From: Candidatus Aenigmatarchaeota archaeon
Lineage (GTDB): Archaea > Aenigmatarchaeota > Aenigmatarchaeia > CG10238-14
NCBI GenBank assembly: GCA_026397455.1
Contig: JAPLUX010000031.1
Span: 1-6,363, forward strand
Direction: 5' to 3'
Length of the DNA: 6,363 bases
Shown here one piece after another: positions 1-5,587 of the stretch (position 1 is its first letter; each line of letters opens with the position of its first letter). Both the position numbers and the translations under genes were made by a program. The notes beneath the pieces are model-generated. The model searched no databases. It was not told the DNA's origin and saw nothing but the letters and a program-made list of their open reading frames with translations.

Positions 1-506
1 TCGAAAATCTAGAAGGATGTGAATATGAACCTGAGCAATTCCCAGGTTTAGTTTATCGTATACAAGATCCTAAAGCAGCCATGCTCATATTTTCATCCGG
101 GAAGGTTGTTTGTACAGGTGCAAGAAACATCAAAGATGTTAGGAAAGCTGTAGAAAAAGTCGCAATAATGATAAGGTCACTAAAGATAGATGTTCCAAAA
201 AAATACAAGACACAGATAGAGAACATCGTTGCTTCAGCGCAGCTCCCATCAAGGTTGGATTTGGATAAAATTGCGTTTGAAGTGGAAAATTCTGAGTACG
301 AACCATCTCAATTCCCTGGTTTGGTCTATAGGATGAAAGACCCTAAGGCTGCATTATTACTGTTTGGCTCAGGTAAAGTCATCTGTACTGGCATAAGGAA
401 GATTGAAGATGTAGAATATGCTATGGGGTTTGTGTTCAAAAAATTAAAGAGTATAGACGCATTTAAAAAAACACCGGATGTACTTAAAAAAACACCGGGC
501 AAGTAA
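1..506 (+). CDS. tbp: TATA-binding protein (TBP), 5'-truncated by window edge
   Basis: Archaeal general transcription factor that binds and bends the TATA box and recruits TFB and RNA polymerase. The frame is open from base 3 with no stop, so the gene enters from the left; 167 residues are visible and perhaps 20-35 N-terminal ones are missing. The two pseudo-symmetric TBP repeats are plain: EYEPEQFPGLVYR, then FSSGKVVCTG, at visible residues 8-39, and EYEPSQFPGLVYR, then FGSGKVICTG, at 98-130. The four DNA-kinking phenylalanines of the family (visible F13, F30, F104, F121) are all present. An ATG at 81 lies inside the first repeat and is not the start. The C-terminal tail is unusual: it is lysine-rich with a seven-codon tandem duplication (KKTPDVL then KKTPGK), whereas many archaeal TBPs end in an acidic tail. 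The next gene starts 64 bp downstream on the same strand. Confidence 0.97.
   Translation, partial: ENLEGCEYEPEQFPGLVYRIQDPKAAMLIFSSGKVVCTGARNIKDVRKAVEKVAIMIRSLKIDVPKKYKTQIENIVASAQLPSRLDLDKIAFEVENSEYEPSQFPGLVYRMKDPKAALLLFGSGKVICTGIRKIEDVEYAMGFVFKKLKSIDAFKKTPDVLKKTPGK
463..498 (+). repeat. Short direct repeat at the 3' end of tbp
   Basis: A 15-base unit, ttaaaaaaacaccgg, occurs at 463-477 and again at 484-498. The offset is 21 bases, so the reading frame is kept and the protein gains a second KKTP tail unit. It looks like a small slippage or tandem duplication around an A7 tract. Confidence 0.85.
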
Positions 507-520
507 TCTCAGAATCGGAT

Positions 521-532
521 AGGTTTTTGTTC
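521..532 (+). terminator. Possible T-rich terminator after tbp
   Basis: A T5 run (524-528) lies 18 bases after the tbp stop. Archaeal RNA polymerase stops at short U-runs without needing a hairpin. The run is short, so this is only a candidate. Confidence 0.3.
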
Positions 533-570
533 TGAAAGATAAAGATAAACCTTAAAACCAAATAAATCAT

Positions 571-1353
571 ATGAAAATGCATGATTTTTGGAGGATAGTG
601 GATAGAGTCATCTATGAATCTGATATTGTCTTGGAAGTCATAGATGCTCGTATGCCAAACCTTACCCGCAATAAAAAGGTAGAGAATAAGGTTCGACGAA
701 AAAGAAAGTTTCTCATATTGGTAATGAATAAATCGGATTTGATAACAAGAAAAATCAAAATGAATTTTTTGCAAAAGTTTAAATCAAAAAAGGAAGTAAT
801 TTTTGTCTCATGTAAACAGAGGATAGGAATATCGGCTTTGAAAGAAATGATTCTTGAACTGGCTAAAAAGATACGATACTCTAATGATATAAAAGTTGGT
901 GTTGTTGGTTACCCTAACACAGGTAAATCATCAGTCATAAACACTCTTTCTGGCAGGTCGGCTGCAAAAACTTCACCTATTGCAGGGTTAACGAGAGGGG
1001 TTCAATGGATAAGAGGTGAAAACAATGTCATGTTTTTTGACACCCCGGGAGTGATACCTTTGGGTGAAAAAGATGAAACAGAACAGGCACTGATGGCAAT
1101 TAGAGACCCGAACAAACTTTTAAACCCAGACCTTGCAGCTATGAGAGTAATACAATTGTTCTTGGACAATAACAAGAAAAGTTTGGAAAAATTCTACGAT
1201 GTGAAGATAGAGACTAATGATACGTTTGAAATCCTATTGGAAATCGGGAAAAGAAAGAACTTTCTTTGGAAAGGAGGTGAAGTAGACGAAGTCAGGACTG
1301 CCTTGACAATAGTAAGAGATTGGCAGAGAGGAAATTTAATATTGAACTTTTGA
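571..1353 (+). CDS. Circularly permuted ribosome-biogenesis GTPase (RbgA/YlqF, Nog2/Lsg1 type)
   Basis: A 260-residue GTPase with the G motifs in permuted order, the signature of the YlqF/YawG family: DAR at 25-27, G4 NKSD at 53-56, G5-like SCK at 80-82, then G1 P-loop GYPNTGKSS at 113-121, G2 threonine in AGLTRG near 141, and G3 DTPG at 157-160. The C-terminal stretch (FLWKGGEVDEV...RDWQRG) matches the tail of archaeal and eukaryotic members. Relatives act in late assembly of the large ribosomal subunit, and that role is inferred here from family. The length is normal for the single-domain archaeal form. ATG 571 is followed in frame by a second ATG at 577. Neither has a Shine-Dalgarno sequence, so a leaderless mRNA is possible. 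It follows tbp on the same strand; the two could be co-transcribed, but nothing shows it. Confidence 0.93.
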   Translation: MKMHDFWRIVDRVIYESDIVLEVIDARMPNLTRNKKVENKVRRKRKFLILVMNKSDLITRKIKMNFLQKFKSKKEVIFVSCKQRIGISALKEMILELAKKIRYSNDIKVGVVGYPNTGKSSVINTLSGRSAAKTSPIAGLTRGVQWIRGENNVMFFDTPGVIPLGEKDETEQALMAIRDPNKLLNPDLAAMRVIQLFLDNNKKSLEKFYDVKIETNDTFEILLEIGKRKNFLWKGGEVDEVRTALTIVRDWQRGNLILNF

Positions 1354-1363
1354 TGATTTTAAG

Positions 1364-1371
1364 TTTATTAA
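1364..1371 (+). promoter_or_regulatory. Candidate TATA box for the DPM1-like gene
   Basis: TTTATTAA starts 45 bases before the proposed ATT start at 1409. A start site about 26 bases downstream of it would fall near 1393, leaving a short leader that includes the GGTGA at 1400-1404. The region is AT-rich throughout, so the match is only suggestive. Confidence 0.35.
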
Positions 1372-1397
1372 TTTTTGTTAATATTTAATCAGTATTA

Positions 1398-1405
1398 AAG
1401 GTGAT
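1398..1405 (+). promoter_or_regulatory. Shine-Dalgarno site deciding the ATT start at 1409
   Basis: AAGGTGAT is complementary to the usual archaeal 16S rRNA 3' end (anti-SD of AGGAGGTGAT). The core GGTGA at 1400-1404 ends four bases before ATT 1409. The TTG start at 4342 has the same GGTGA core at the same four-base spacing. The GTG contained in the site (1401) opens a different frame that ends after 21 codons. Confidence 0.6.
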
Positions 1406-1408
1406 TAA

Positions 1409-2125
1409 ATTAAAGTATCCATTGTTTTACCTACTTACAATGAAAGAGAAAATGTTAAACCGCTGATTTCACGAATTTTTCAGGTTTTCAAAGAGAATGG
1501 AATAGATGGAAATGTTATAGTTGTAGATGATAATTCTCCTGACGGTACATCAAAAGTTATAAAAAAATTACAAGAAAAATATCGAATAACTTTGATTGAA
1601 AGACCTAGAAAAATGGGAATTGGTTCTTCATACATTTCTGGATTCAAGAAAGCACTTGAGAACAGTTCTGACATTATTTTTGAGATGGATAGCGATTTGA
1701 GTCACGATCCAAAAGAAATACCAAATTTTATTAAAAAAATTAATGATGGTTTTGATGTGGTAATAGGATCTAGAAAAACTAAAGGCGGCAAGACCATTGA
1801 TTGGAAATGGTATAGAAAGTTGATTTCTTTTGGAGGAAATTTTATTGGAAAACATATAGTTGGAATAAATTGTGTAGATGATCTGACATCTGGATATCGT
1901 GCCTACAAAAAAGAAATTTTGAGAAGAATAGATTTTAAAAAAATTGAATCGAGTGGTTATGCTTTTCAATTGGAAATGCTAGTGAAATCAATAAGAATAA
2001 GTTCTAGAATAGATGTTATTCCAATAATTTTTCATGATAGATATGTTGGAAAATCTAAATTATCTAAAAAAGACATAATAAACTTCTTTTTTGTAGCATT
2101 AAAATTGAGAATTGGTTTGCTTTAA
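1409..2125 (+). CDS. DPM1-like polyprenyl-phosphate sugar transferase (GT2), probable ATT start
   Basis: GT-A fold glycosyltransferase resembling dolichol-phosphate mannose synthase, which moves a sugar from a nucleotide sugar to a polyprenyl phosphate at the inner membrane face. Counting from ATT 1409 gives 238 residues: KVSIVLPTYNE at 2-12, VVDDNSPDGT at 38-47, the metal-binding DSD in EMDSDLSHDPK at 92-102, GSR at 120-122, DLTSGYRAYKKE at 158-169, GYAFQLEM at 183-190 and DRYVGKSKL at 210-218. There is no C-terminal membrane domain, as in soluble catalytic DPM1. The first ordinary start codon (TTG 1592) would drop 61 residues, including the nucleotide-binding strand and VVDDNSPDGT. The frame is open back to ATT 1409, which directly follows a TAA at 1406. 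The conserved block begins one codon later, and an SD lies just upstream. A one-base sequencing error joining GTG 1401 is the main alternative. The donor sugar cannot be told. Confidence 0.85.
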   Translation: MKVSIVLPTYNERENVKPLISRIFQVFKENGIDGNVIVVDDNSPDGTSKVIKKLQEKYRITLIERPRKMGIGSSYISGFKKALENSSDIIFEMDSDLSHDPKEIPNFIKKINDGFDVVIGSRKTKGGKTIDWKWYRKLISFGGNFIGKHIVGINCVDDLTSGYRAYKKEILRRIDFKKIESSGYAFQLEMLVKSIRISSRIDVIPIIFHDRYVGKSKLSKKDIINFFFVALKLRIGLL

Positions 2126-2132
2126 TTTAAAC

Positions 2133-2140
2133 TTTTTTTT
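2133..2140 (+). terminator. T8 terminator after the DPM1-like gene
   Basis: A run of eight T starts seven bases after the TAA at 2123-2125. It fills the gap before the convergent membrane-protein gene and is the clearest U-run terminator in the window. Its last T is the edge of the opposite gene's stop codon. Confidence 0.55.
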
Positions 2141-2433
2141 CACCGTTTCTTCTTGTGTTTGTCATAGAGATAGATTATCGAGCATGATAAAAGATATGAG
2201 AGGATTACTGTTGAAACTTTTTCTGCAATCGAGATATCTAGAAACAAAAATAGGTCGAATAAACTCTCAAAAAAGGCATCCGGACCACCTATAAGGTTAA
2301 CTGCTGTTTTAGACAAACATTCGCTCTCAGAAAAGCAATACAGTAAACCGAAGATTATACCACATAATATGAAAGCTATCAATACTTTTCTCCAGTCTGG
2401 CTTCAGGAATTCTTTAATTTTTTTATGAACCAC
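2140..2433 (-). CDS. Small hypothetical membrane protein
   Basis: A 97-residue protein of no family I can name. It starts with a basic, aromatic cytoplasmic-type segment (MVHKKIKEFLKPDWRK). A membrane segment follows at about 16-34 (from KVLIAFILC), then a loop with GGPD, an amphipathic or third hydrophobic stretch at about 53-66, and a membrane segment at about 73-90. The tail DKHKKKR would lie on the positive inside. Start is GTG at 2433, with no SD; an out-of-frame ATG at 2435 overlaps it. A TATA-like CTTTTATTC centred 25 bases upstream suggests a leaderless transcript. Its stop is 14 bases from that of the convergent glycosyltransferase, and it diverges from the glycerol-1-phosphate dehydrogenase gene. 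The hydrophobic pattern and tight fit between neighbours argue that it is real; its function is unknown. Confidence 0.72.
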   Translation of the reverse strand: MVHKKIKEFLKPDWRKVLIAFILCGIIFGLLYCFSESECLSKTAVNLIGGPDAFFESLFDLFLFLDISIAEKVSTVILSYLLSCSIIYLYDKHKKKR

Positions 2434-2453
2434 ATTTTAATTTTATCTCATTA

Positions 2454-2462
2454 GAATAAAAG
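2454..2462 (-). promoter_or_regulatory. Candidate TATA box for the small membrane protein
   Basis: On the minus strand this reads CTTTTATTC and is centred 25 bases before the GTG at 2433, the distance expected for leaderless initiation. It lies in the 75-bp divergent promoter region shared with the dehydrogenase gene. Confidence 0.35.
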
Positions 2463-2469
2463 TTTTTCA

Positions 2470-2480
2470 ATTAAATAAGT
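2470..2480 (+). promoter_or_regulatory. Candidate TATA box for glycerol-1-phosphate dehydrogenase
   Basis: ATTAAATAAG-like sequence centred about 34 bases before the TTG start. A start site about 26 bases downstream would fall close to 2500, just at the SD. The AATAAAAG at 2455-2462 is an alternative that would give a longer leader. Confidence 0.3.
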
Positions 2481-2497
2481 AAAGTATTGTTCAAAAG

Positions 2498-2504
2498 GAA
2501 GTGT
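2498..2504 (+). promoter_or_regulatory. Shine-Dalgarno site selecting the TTG start at 2509
   Basis: The bases before TTG 2509 read AGGAAGTGT, matching 7 of 9 positions of AGGAGGTGA, and end four bases before the start. The GTG inside it (2501) is out of frame with the gene. Confidence 0.6.
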
Positions 2505-2508
2505 TCAA

Positions 2509-3552
2509 TTGTCTCAAATAAAACCCCCTAAAATCATCATTAAAAAAGGGGCAGTCGACGAAATACCAAATCTTTTGACAGGTTTAGGTAATTTTAACTC
2601 TTTACTCATCGTTACAGGAAAGACTACTCATGAACTAATAGGAAGAAAAATAGCAGATGCTTTGACTAAGGAAGGTTATAAGATCAATGTTGCTAATGTT
2701 GAGGAATGTGATGAATCAACCGTTGAAAGAATAAAGAAAGAAAGCCAAGGATTGAAACCAGGTTTAATCATAGGTATCGGCGGTGGGAAGAACATAGACG
2801 TGGCTAAGGCTGTTTCATACGAGCTTGAAATCCCTTGTTTTAGCGTTCCTACAATCCCTTCACACGACGGTATAGCATCTGATAGGGCTGTTATCTCGAA
2901 AGGAAAGAAAAAATACCCTGTTGTCGGAAAGTTACCGATAGCAATAGTCGCTGACATTGAAATCTTATCTAAAGCTCCTTTTAGGTTATTTGCAGCTGGT
3001 TGCGGGGATGTTATAGCCAAGCGTACAGCAGTTTTGGACTGGCAACTATCAAGGAATGAAACAGGGGAAAAATACGATGATTTTTCTGCAAAATTGGCGT
3101 CTTCTGCTGCTGATACGATAATAAACAACTCAAAACAATACGAGAAACATTACAAGTCTTCTGTCGAACTGTTAATTAAAGCGTTGATATCCTGTGGAAT
3201 TGCTATGGCCACTGCTAAATCTTCCAGGCCTTGTTCTGGTTCTGAGCATATGTTCTGCCATGCGATAAATTTCCTGTATCCTGAAAATAAGGCTTTACAC
3301 GGGGAAAAGGTTGCTCTTGGGACGTATATCATGGCTTTCTTGCATAATATCGATTATGATGAGATAAAAGAAGCACTATTGTCCTATAAACTGCCAGTCA
3401 ACCATGAACAAATTCAGGTACAACCTGAGATATTAGTTAAAGCTTTATCGACTGCTCATGAGATAAGAAGTGATAGAAGGCTTACGATTTTAAGAGATGG
3501 AATTAAAACAGAAGAAGCTGAGAATATACTTAAGAAATTAGAAGTGATTTAG
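2509..3552 (+). CDS. egsA: sn-glycerol-1-phosphate dehydrogenase [NAD(P)+]
   Basis: Reduces dihydroxyacetone phosphate to sn-glycerol 1-phosphate in the cytoplasm, the first committed step to the archaeal lipid backbone. The 347-residue length is normal. It belongs to the iron/zinc-dependent alcohol dehydrogenase-like fold: the nucleotide-binding GIGGGKNIDVAK is at 89-100 and PTIPSHDGIASD at 114-125. The expected metal ligands are present: D167 in GCGDVIAK, H247 in SGSEHMFCHA and H264 in LHGEKVALG. The late motif reads IRSDRRLTIL (319-328), close to the family's R-x-DRYTIL but with R-L for R-Y. The start is TTG with an SD at the right distance. Its 3' end overlaps the convergent nucleotidyltransferase by 23 bp. 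A prenyl synthase homologue nearby fits a loose lipid neighbourhood. A bacterial AraM-type assignment is unlikely given TBP next door. Confidence 0.95.
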   Translation: MSQIKPPKIIIKKGAVDEIPNLLTGLGNFNSLLIVTGKTTHELIGRKIADALTKEGYKINVANVEECDESTVERIKKESQGLKPGLIIGIGGGKNIDVAKAVSYELEIPCFSVPTIPSHDGIASDRAVISKGKKKYPVVGKLPIAIVADIEILSKAPFRLFAAGCGDVIAKRTAVLDWQLSRNETGEKYDDFSAKLASSAADTIINNSKQYEKHYKSSVELLIKALISCGIAMATAKSSRPCSGSEHMFCHAINFLYPENKALHGEKVALGTYIMAFLHNIDYDEIKEALLSYKLPVNHEQIQVQPEILVKALSTAHEIRSDRRLTILRDGIKTEEAENILKKLEVI

Positions 3553-4165
3553 AATTTTTCTTCCTGATAGCCTTAATCTTTTGACCCAACAACTTTAATC
3601 TTTCTTTAATCATGTGAATCATAGGAGTTTTAGCCCATTTTAAGTCAAAATGATCGTCGACTTCAATCCAAGGTTCATTCCCAACGTTGATGTAGGTGAC
3701 TGGATATTCACTGGCCGATAAATCGTGAATGGCTTCCTGGAAGTAGAAACCCCCATGATGCATTATATACCCGGAGGTGCAGCAGGCAGGCCTTTTAATT
3801 TCTATAAGTTTCCACAGGATGAACGGTGAGAAAAGGTCATCAGCATTTATCAGGACGAAATCATCACCTTCTAATTCATGAGCAGCAAGGTCAACGCTGA
3901 AGATGTTTTCAGTAGTATTGTACGACTTATTATGGCAATAATTGACGTTTAAACCCCATTTAGAACCGTTCCCAACGTATTTGTGGATTAATTCATCCTT
4001 GTAACCAGTAACAATGAGTACATCCTCTATTCCACACTGTTTAATATTCGTCAAAATATGGCCAAGAATGGGTTTGTCTTCTACTTTGATCAATGTTTTC
4101 GGTATTCTGTCAGTAATCGGTTTTAAACGTTTTCCCATACCCGCCGCTAAAATTAAGGCTTTCAT
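3530..4165 (-). CDS. Small nucleotidyltransferase, LicC / inositol-1-P cytidylyltransferase-like
   Basis: A 211-residue enzyme that should join a phosphorylated sugar, polyol or amino alcohol to a nucleotide. The N-terminal signature is [20 protein letters not shown] (residues 3-22), with TLIKV after it. The metal-site INADD is in the middle. Near the C-terminus, [14 protein letters not shown] resembles the W-x-(E/D)-(I/V)-D-x-x-x-DL-x-x-A motif of CTP:phosphocholine and CTP:inositol-1-phosphate cytidylyltransferases. No left-handed beta-helix domain follows, so it is the short form. The start at ATG 4165 puts MKALILAAG at the usual N-terminus and has GGAAG eight bases upstream. The frame stays open to 4342 but that extension is not family-like. 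A CTP-linked head-group role fits the lipid neighbours but is inference; UDP or dTDP chemistry cannot be excluded. The last seven codons overlap the dehydrogenase gene tail to tail. Confidence 0.88.
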   Translation of the reverse strand: MKALILAAGMGKRLKPITDRIPKTLIKVEDKPILGHILTNIKQCGIEDVLIVTGYKDELIHKYVGNGSKWGLNVNYCHNKSYNTTENIFSVDLAAHELEGDDFVLINADDLFSPFILWKLIEIKRPACCTSGYIMHHGGFYFQEAIHDLSASEYPVTYINVGNEPWIEVDDHFDLKWAKTPMIHMIKERLKLLGQKIKAIRKKNSKSLLIS

Positions 4166-4211
4166 GGGTATAACTTCCATTGACTTAAGTCTTGATTTAT
4201 GAAGTAGTAAA

Positions 4212-4219
4212 CTTAAATT
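4212..4219 (-). promoter_or_regulatory. Candidate TATA box for the nucleotidyltransferase
   Basis: On the minus strand this reads as AATTTAAG, about 50 bases before ATG 4165. A start site 26 bases on would leave a leader of about 20 bases containing the GGAAG site. This supports 4165 rather than 4342 as the start. Confidence 0.35.
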
Positions 4220-4297
4220 TTTATGCATTCTAGAATATAGTCCCTTTTTTACTGAGACGTGATAAAATGATGTACGTATATCTTCTGAAACCATAAT

Positions 4298-4306
4298 CTT
4301 AAATAA
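4298..4306 (+). promoter_or_regulatory. Candidate TATA box for the prenyl synthase homologue
   Basis: CTTAAATAA lies about 40 bases before TTG 4342. A start site 26 bases downstream falls near 4328-4330, giving a leader of about 12 bases that contains the GGTGA site. That makes the upstream in-frame TTG at 4327 an unlikely start. Confidence 0.4.
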
Positions 4307-4332
4307 ACTTAAATCCCAAACAGTTTTTGATT

Positions 4333-4338
4333 GGTGAC
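4333..4338 (+). promoter_or_regulatory. Shine-Dalgarno site selecting the TTG start at 4342
   Basis: GGTGAC ends close to TTG 4342, with four bases between GGTGA and the start. An earlier in-frame TTG at 4327 has no SD before it and would place the SD inside the coding sequence. Confidence 0.6.
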
Positions 4339-4341
4339 TCA

Positions 4342-5520
4342 TTGCCGATCAAGAAGAGAGACATAATAAAGTTACTATTGAAAAGTAGAAAAGGTTTGTT
4401 TCAAGCCAAGGAATACAACAAGAAAGCCAAGGAATTCTGGAAGAACAAACAGAATAAGTTTACTGAAGAGATAAGACAGGTATTGAATTCTAACACTGAC
4501 TTACAGTTAGCCAAGCTATCCAAGGATTTTGTTAGACAGACTGATTTTAAAGAGTTAATCTGTAGTGTGGATGAAATCCATGAGTCCAAGAAGGTTTTAA
4601 ACAATCCTGATAAGAAGTTCGTGATGAACGATTTTGTCAATTATGCAACTAGAACTGGCTTTTTAACGGTTGTTATAGCACCTGCCCTCGCAGCAGCAGA
4701 CGGCCTAGGCGATATAAGAGAAGAAGTAATGGACGAGTGGCTGTACGGCATCGGCATTTGCCTGCCCGTGTCAGCTGACGTATGCGATTCTGTCATGGAT
4801 AAAGAGGTCATGAAGCATCCTTTTATTCCTGAAAAAACATGGATAACATGTCATAAGCTGTGTTCTGCCATCATCTTCCAGATAGGAATGGACCATATCA
4901 ATAACATAAAGACCGGTGATGAGAGCTTAGACAAAAGGATTGTAGATAGGCTGAACAAGGGAGTAGAGGAAGTATGTGAAAAGCAGATGATGGACTTTGA
5001 AGTCAAGAATTTAGATTATGTTGACATACCAACTCTTGAAGAGATATATGACGGGAAGATTTGCGAGATTGAAGCGACTGTTTTTGGCACTCTACCTTCT
5101 AATAAAACTAATATAGTCAGAATTTTTGAGGAAGGAGCACGCTTTTTCGCTGGGGAACTGCAGGTTGTCGATGATTTTGAGGACCTTTTAGGGGATACTA
5201 ACCTTCAAAAACTACCAGAAGGACCCAAACCATCCTTCTTCTTGACGTATTGTATCGACCTTTGGAGGTCTGAAAAAAGAGATATGGAATGTATAATGAA
5301 AGAAGCAGCGAGAAAAAATTGGGAAAAAGGTCAGGAATATAATCAAGAAGTAATGAACGCCTTCAATAGATTGCCGAAAGACTTTAAGACTAAACCGTTT
5401 TTCGAGGTAACTTTATGGTATTATAACAAAGTCTTGAAAGACAGGCTTAACCGGTTCTTGAAAGGGAAGACTTATCCTCAGATTAAAAATCAGTTGATGA
5501 GTTTATTAAAAGAAAATTAA
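4342..5520 (+). CDS. Divergent trans-prenyltransferase (polyprenyl synthetase-like)
   Basis: A 392-residue soluble, helix-rich protein that I assign to the isoprenyl diphosphate synthase fold from its second aspartate-rich region: ELQVVDDFEDLLGD at 272-285 with an intact DDxxD, followed by LPEGPKPSFFLTY, which corresponds to the family's ...EGKxTLxLI segment. About 128 residues earlier, the usual distance, CDSVMD at 148-153 sits where DDxxD should be, but its second aspartate is serine and no RRG follows; instead KEVMKHPFIPEKTW is seen. About 60 extra residues, very lysine-rich, precede the domain. Canonical members condense isopentenyl diphosphate onto an allylic diphosphate to make geranylgeranyl diphosphate for lipids. 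With a weakened first motif this one may be an inactive partner or use another substrate. TTG 4342 is chosen for its SD. Proximity to the G1P dehydrogenase supports an isoprenoid role. Confidence 0.68.
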   Translation: MPIKKRDIIKLLLKSRKGLFQAKEYNKKAKEFWKNKQNKFTEEIRQVLNSNTDLQLAKLSKDFVRQTDFKELICSVDEIHESKKVLNNPDKKFVMNDFVNYATRTGFLTVVIAPALAAADGLGDIREEVMDEWLYGIGICLPVSADVCDSVMDKEVMKHPFIPEKTWITCHKLCSAIIFQIGMDHINNIKTGDESLDKRIVDRLNKGVEEVCEKQMMDFEVKNLDYVDIPTLEEIYDGKICEIEATVFGTLPSNKTNIVRIFEEGARFFAGELQVVDDFEDLLGDTNLQKLPEGPKPSFFLTYCIDLWRSEKRDMECIMKEAARKNWEKGQEYNQEVMNAFNRLPKDFKTKPFFEVTLWYYNKVLKDRLNRFLKGKTYPQIKNQLMSLLKEN

Positions 5521-5556
5521 AAAAATATGCTCGAAACTTTTGCTCGTCTAAAACAA

Positions 5557-5565
5557 CTTTTTAAG
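5557..5565 (+). promoter_or_regulatory. Candidate TATA box for the small interrupted ORF
   Basis: CTTTTTAAG is centred about 26 bases before ATG 5588, the classic spacing for a leaderless archaeal transcript. No SD precedes that ATG. The same AT-rich stretch, with T-runs, could also terminate the upstream gene. Confidence 0.35.
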
Positions 5566-5587
5566 TTTTAACTTTTAAATTAATATC

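Noticed and set aside
484..774. 96-codon minus-strand ORF across the tbp/GTPase junction
   Set aside because: It overlaps the 3' end of tbp and the N-terminus of the GTPase and carries no recognisable motif.
1401..1466. Short ORF from GTG 1401
   Set aside because: It ends in TGA after 21 codons in a different frame, and its GTG is part of the SD site.
1628..1969. 113-codon minus-strand ORF inside the glycosyltransferase
   Set aside because: It is antisense to conserved GT2 motifs and has no promoter or SD of its own.
1592..2125. Glycosyltransferase starting at TTG 1592 (177 residues)
   Set aside because: It would lack the nucleotide-binding N-terminus, which is plainly encoded in the same frame directly upstream.
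2112..2294. 60-codon plus-strand ORF downstream of the glycosyltransferase
   Set aside because: It overlaps the glycosyltransferase stop and runs antisense to the small membrane protein, with no SD or protein-like pattern.
2676..3128. 150-codon minus-strand ORF inside the dehydrogenase gene
   Set aside because: It is a shadow of egsA, and the sense frame holds all family motifs.
4166..4342. 59-residue N-terminal extension of the nucleotidyltransferase
   Set aside because: The family begins at MKALILAAG. The extension has no family-like motif, runs through likely promoter sequence, and reaches the divergent gene's start.
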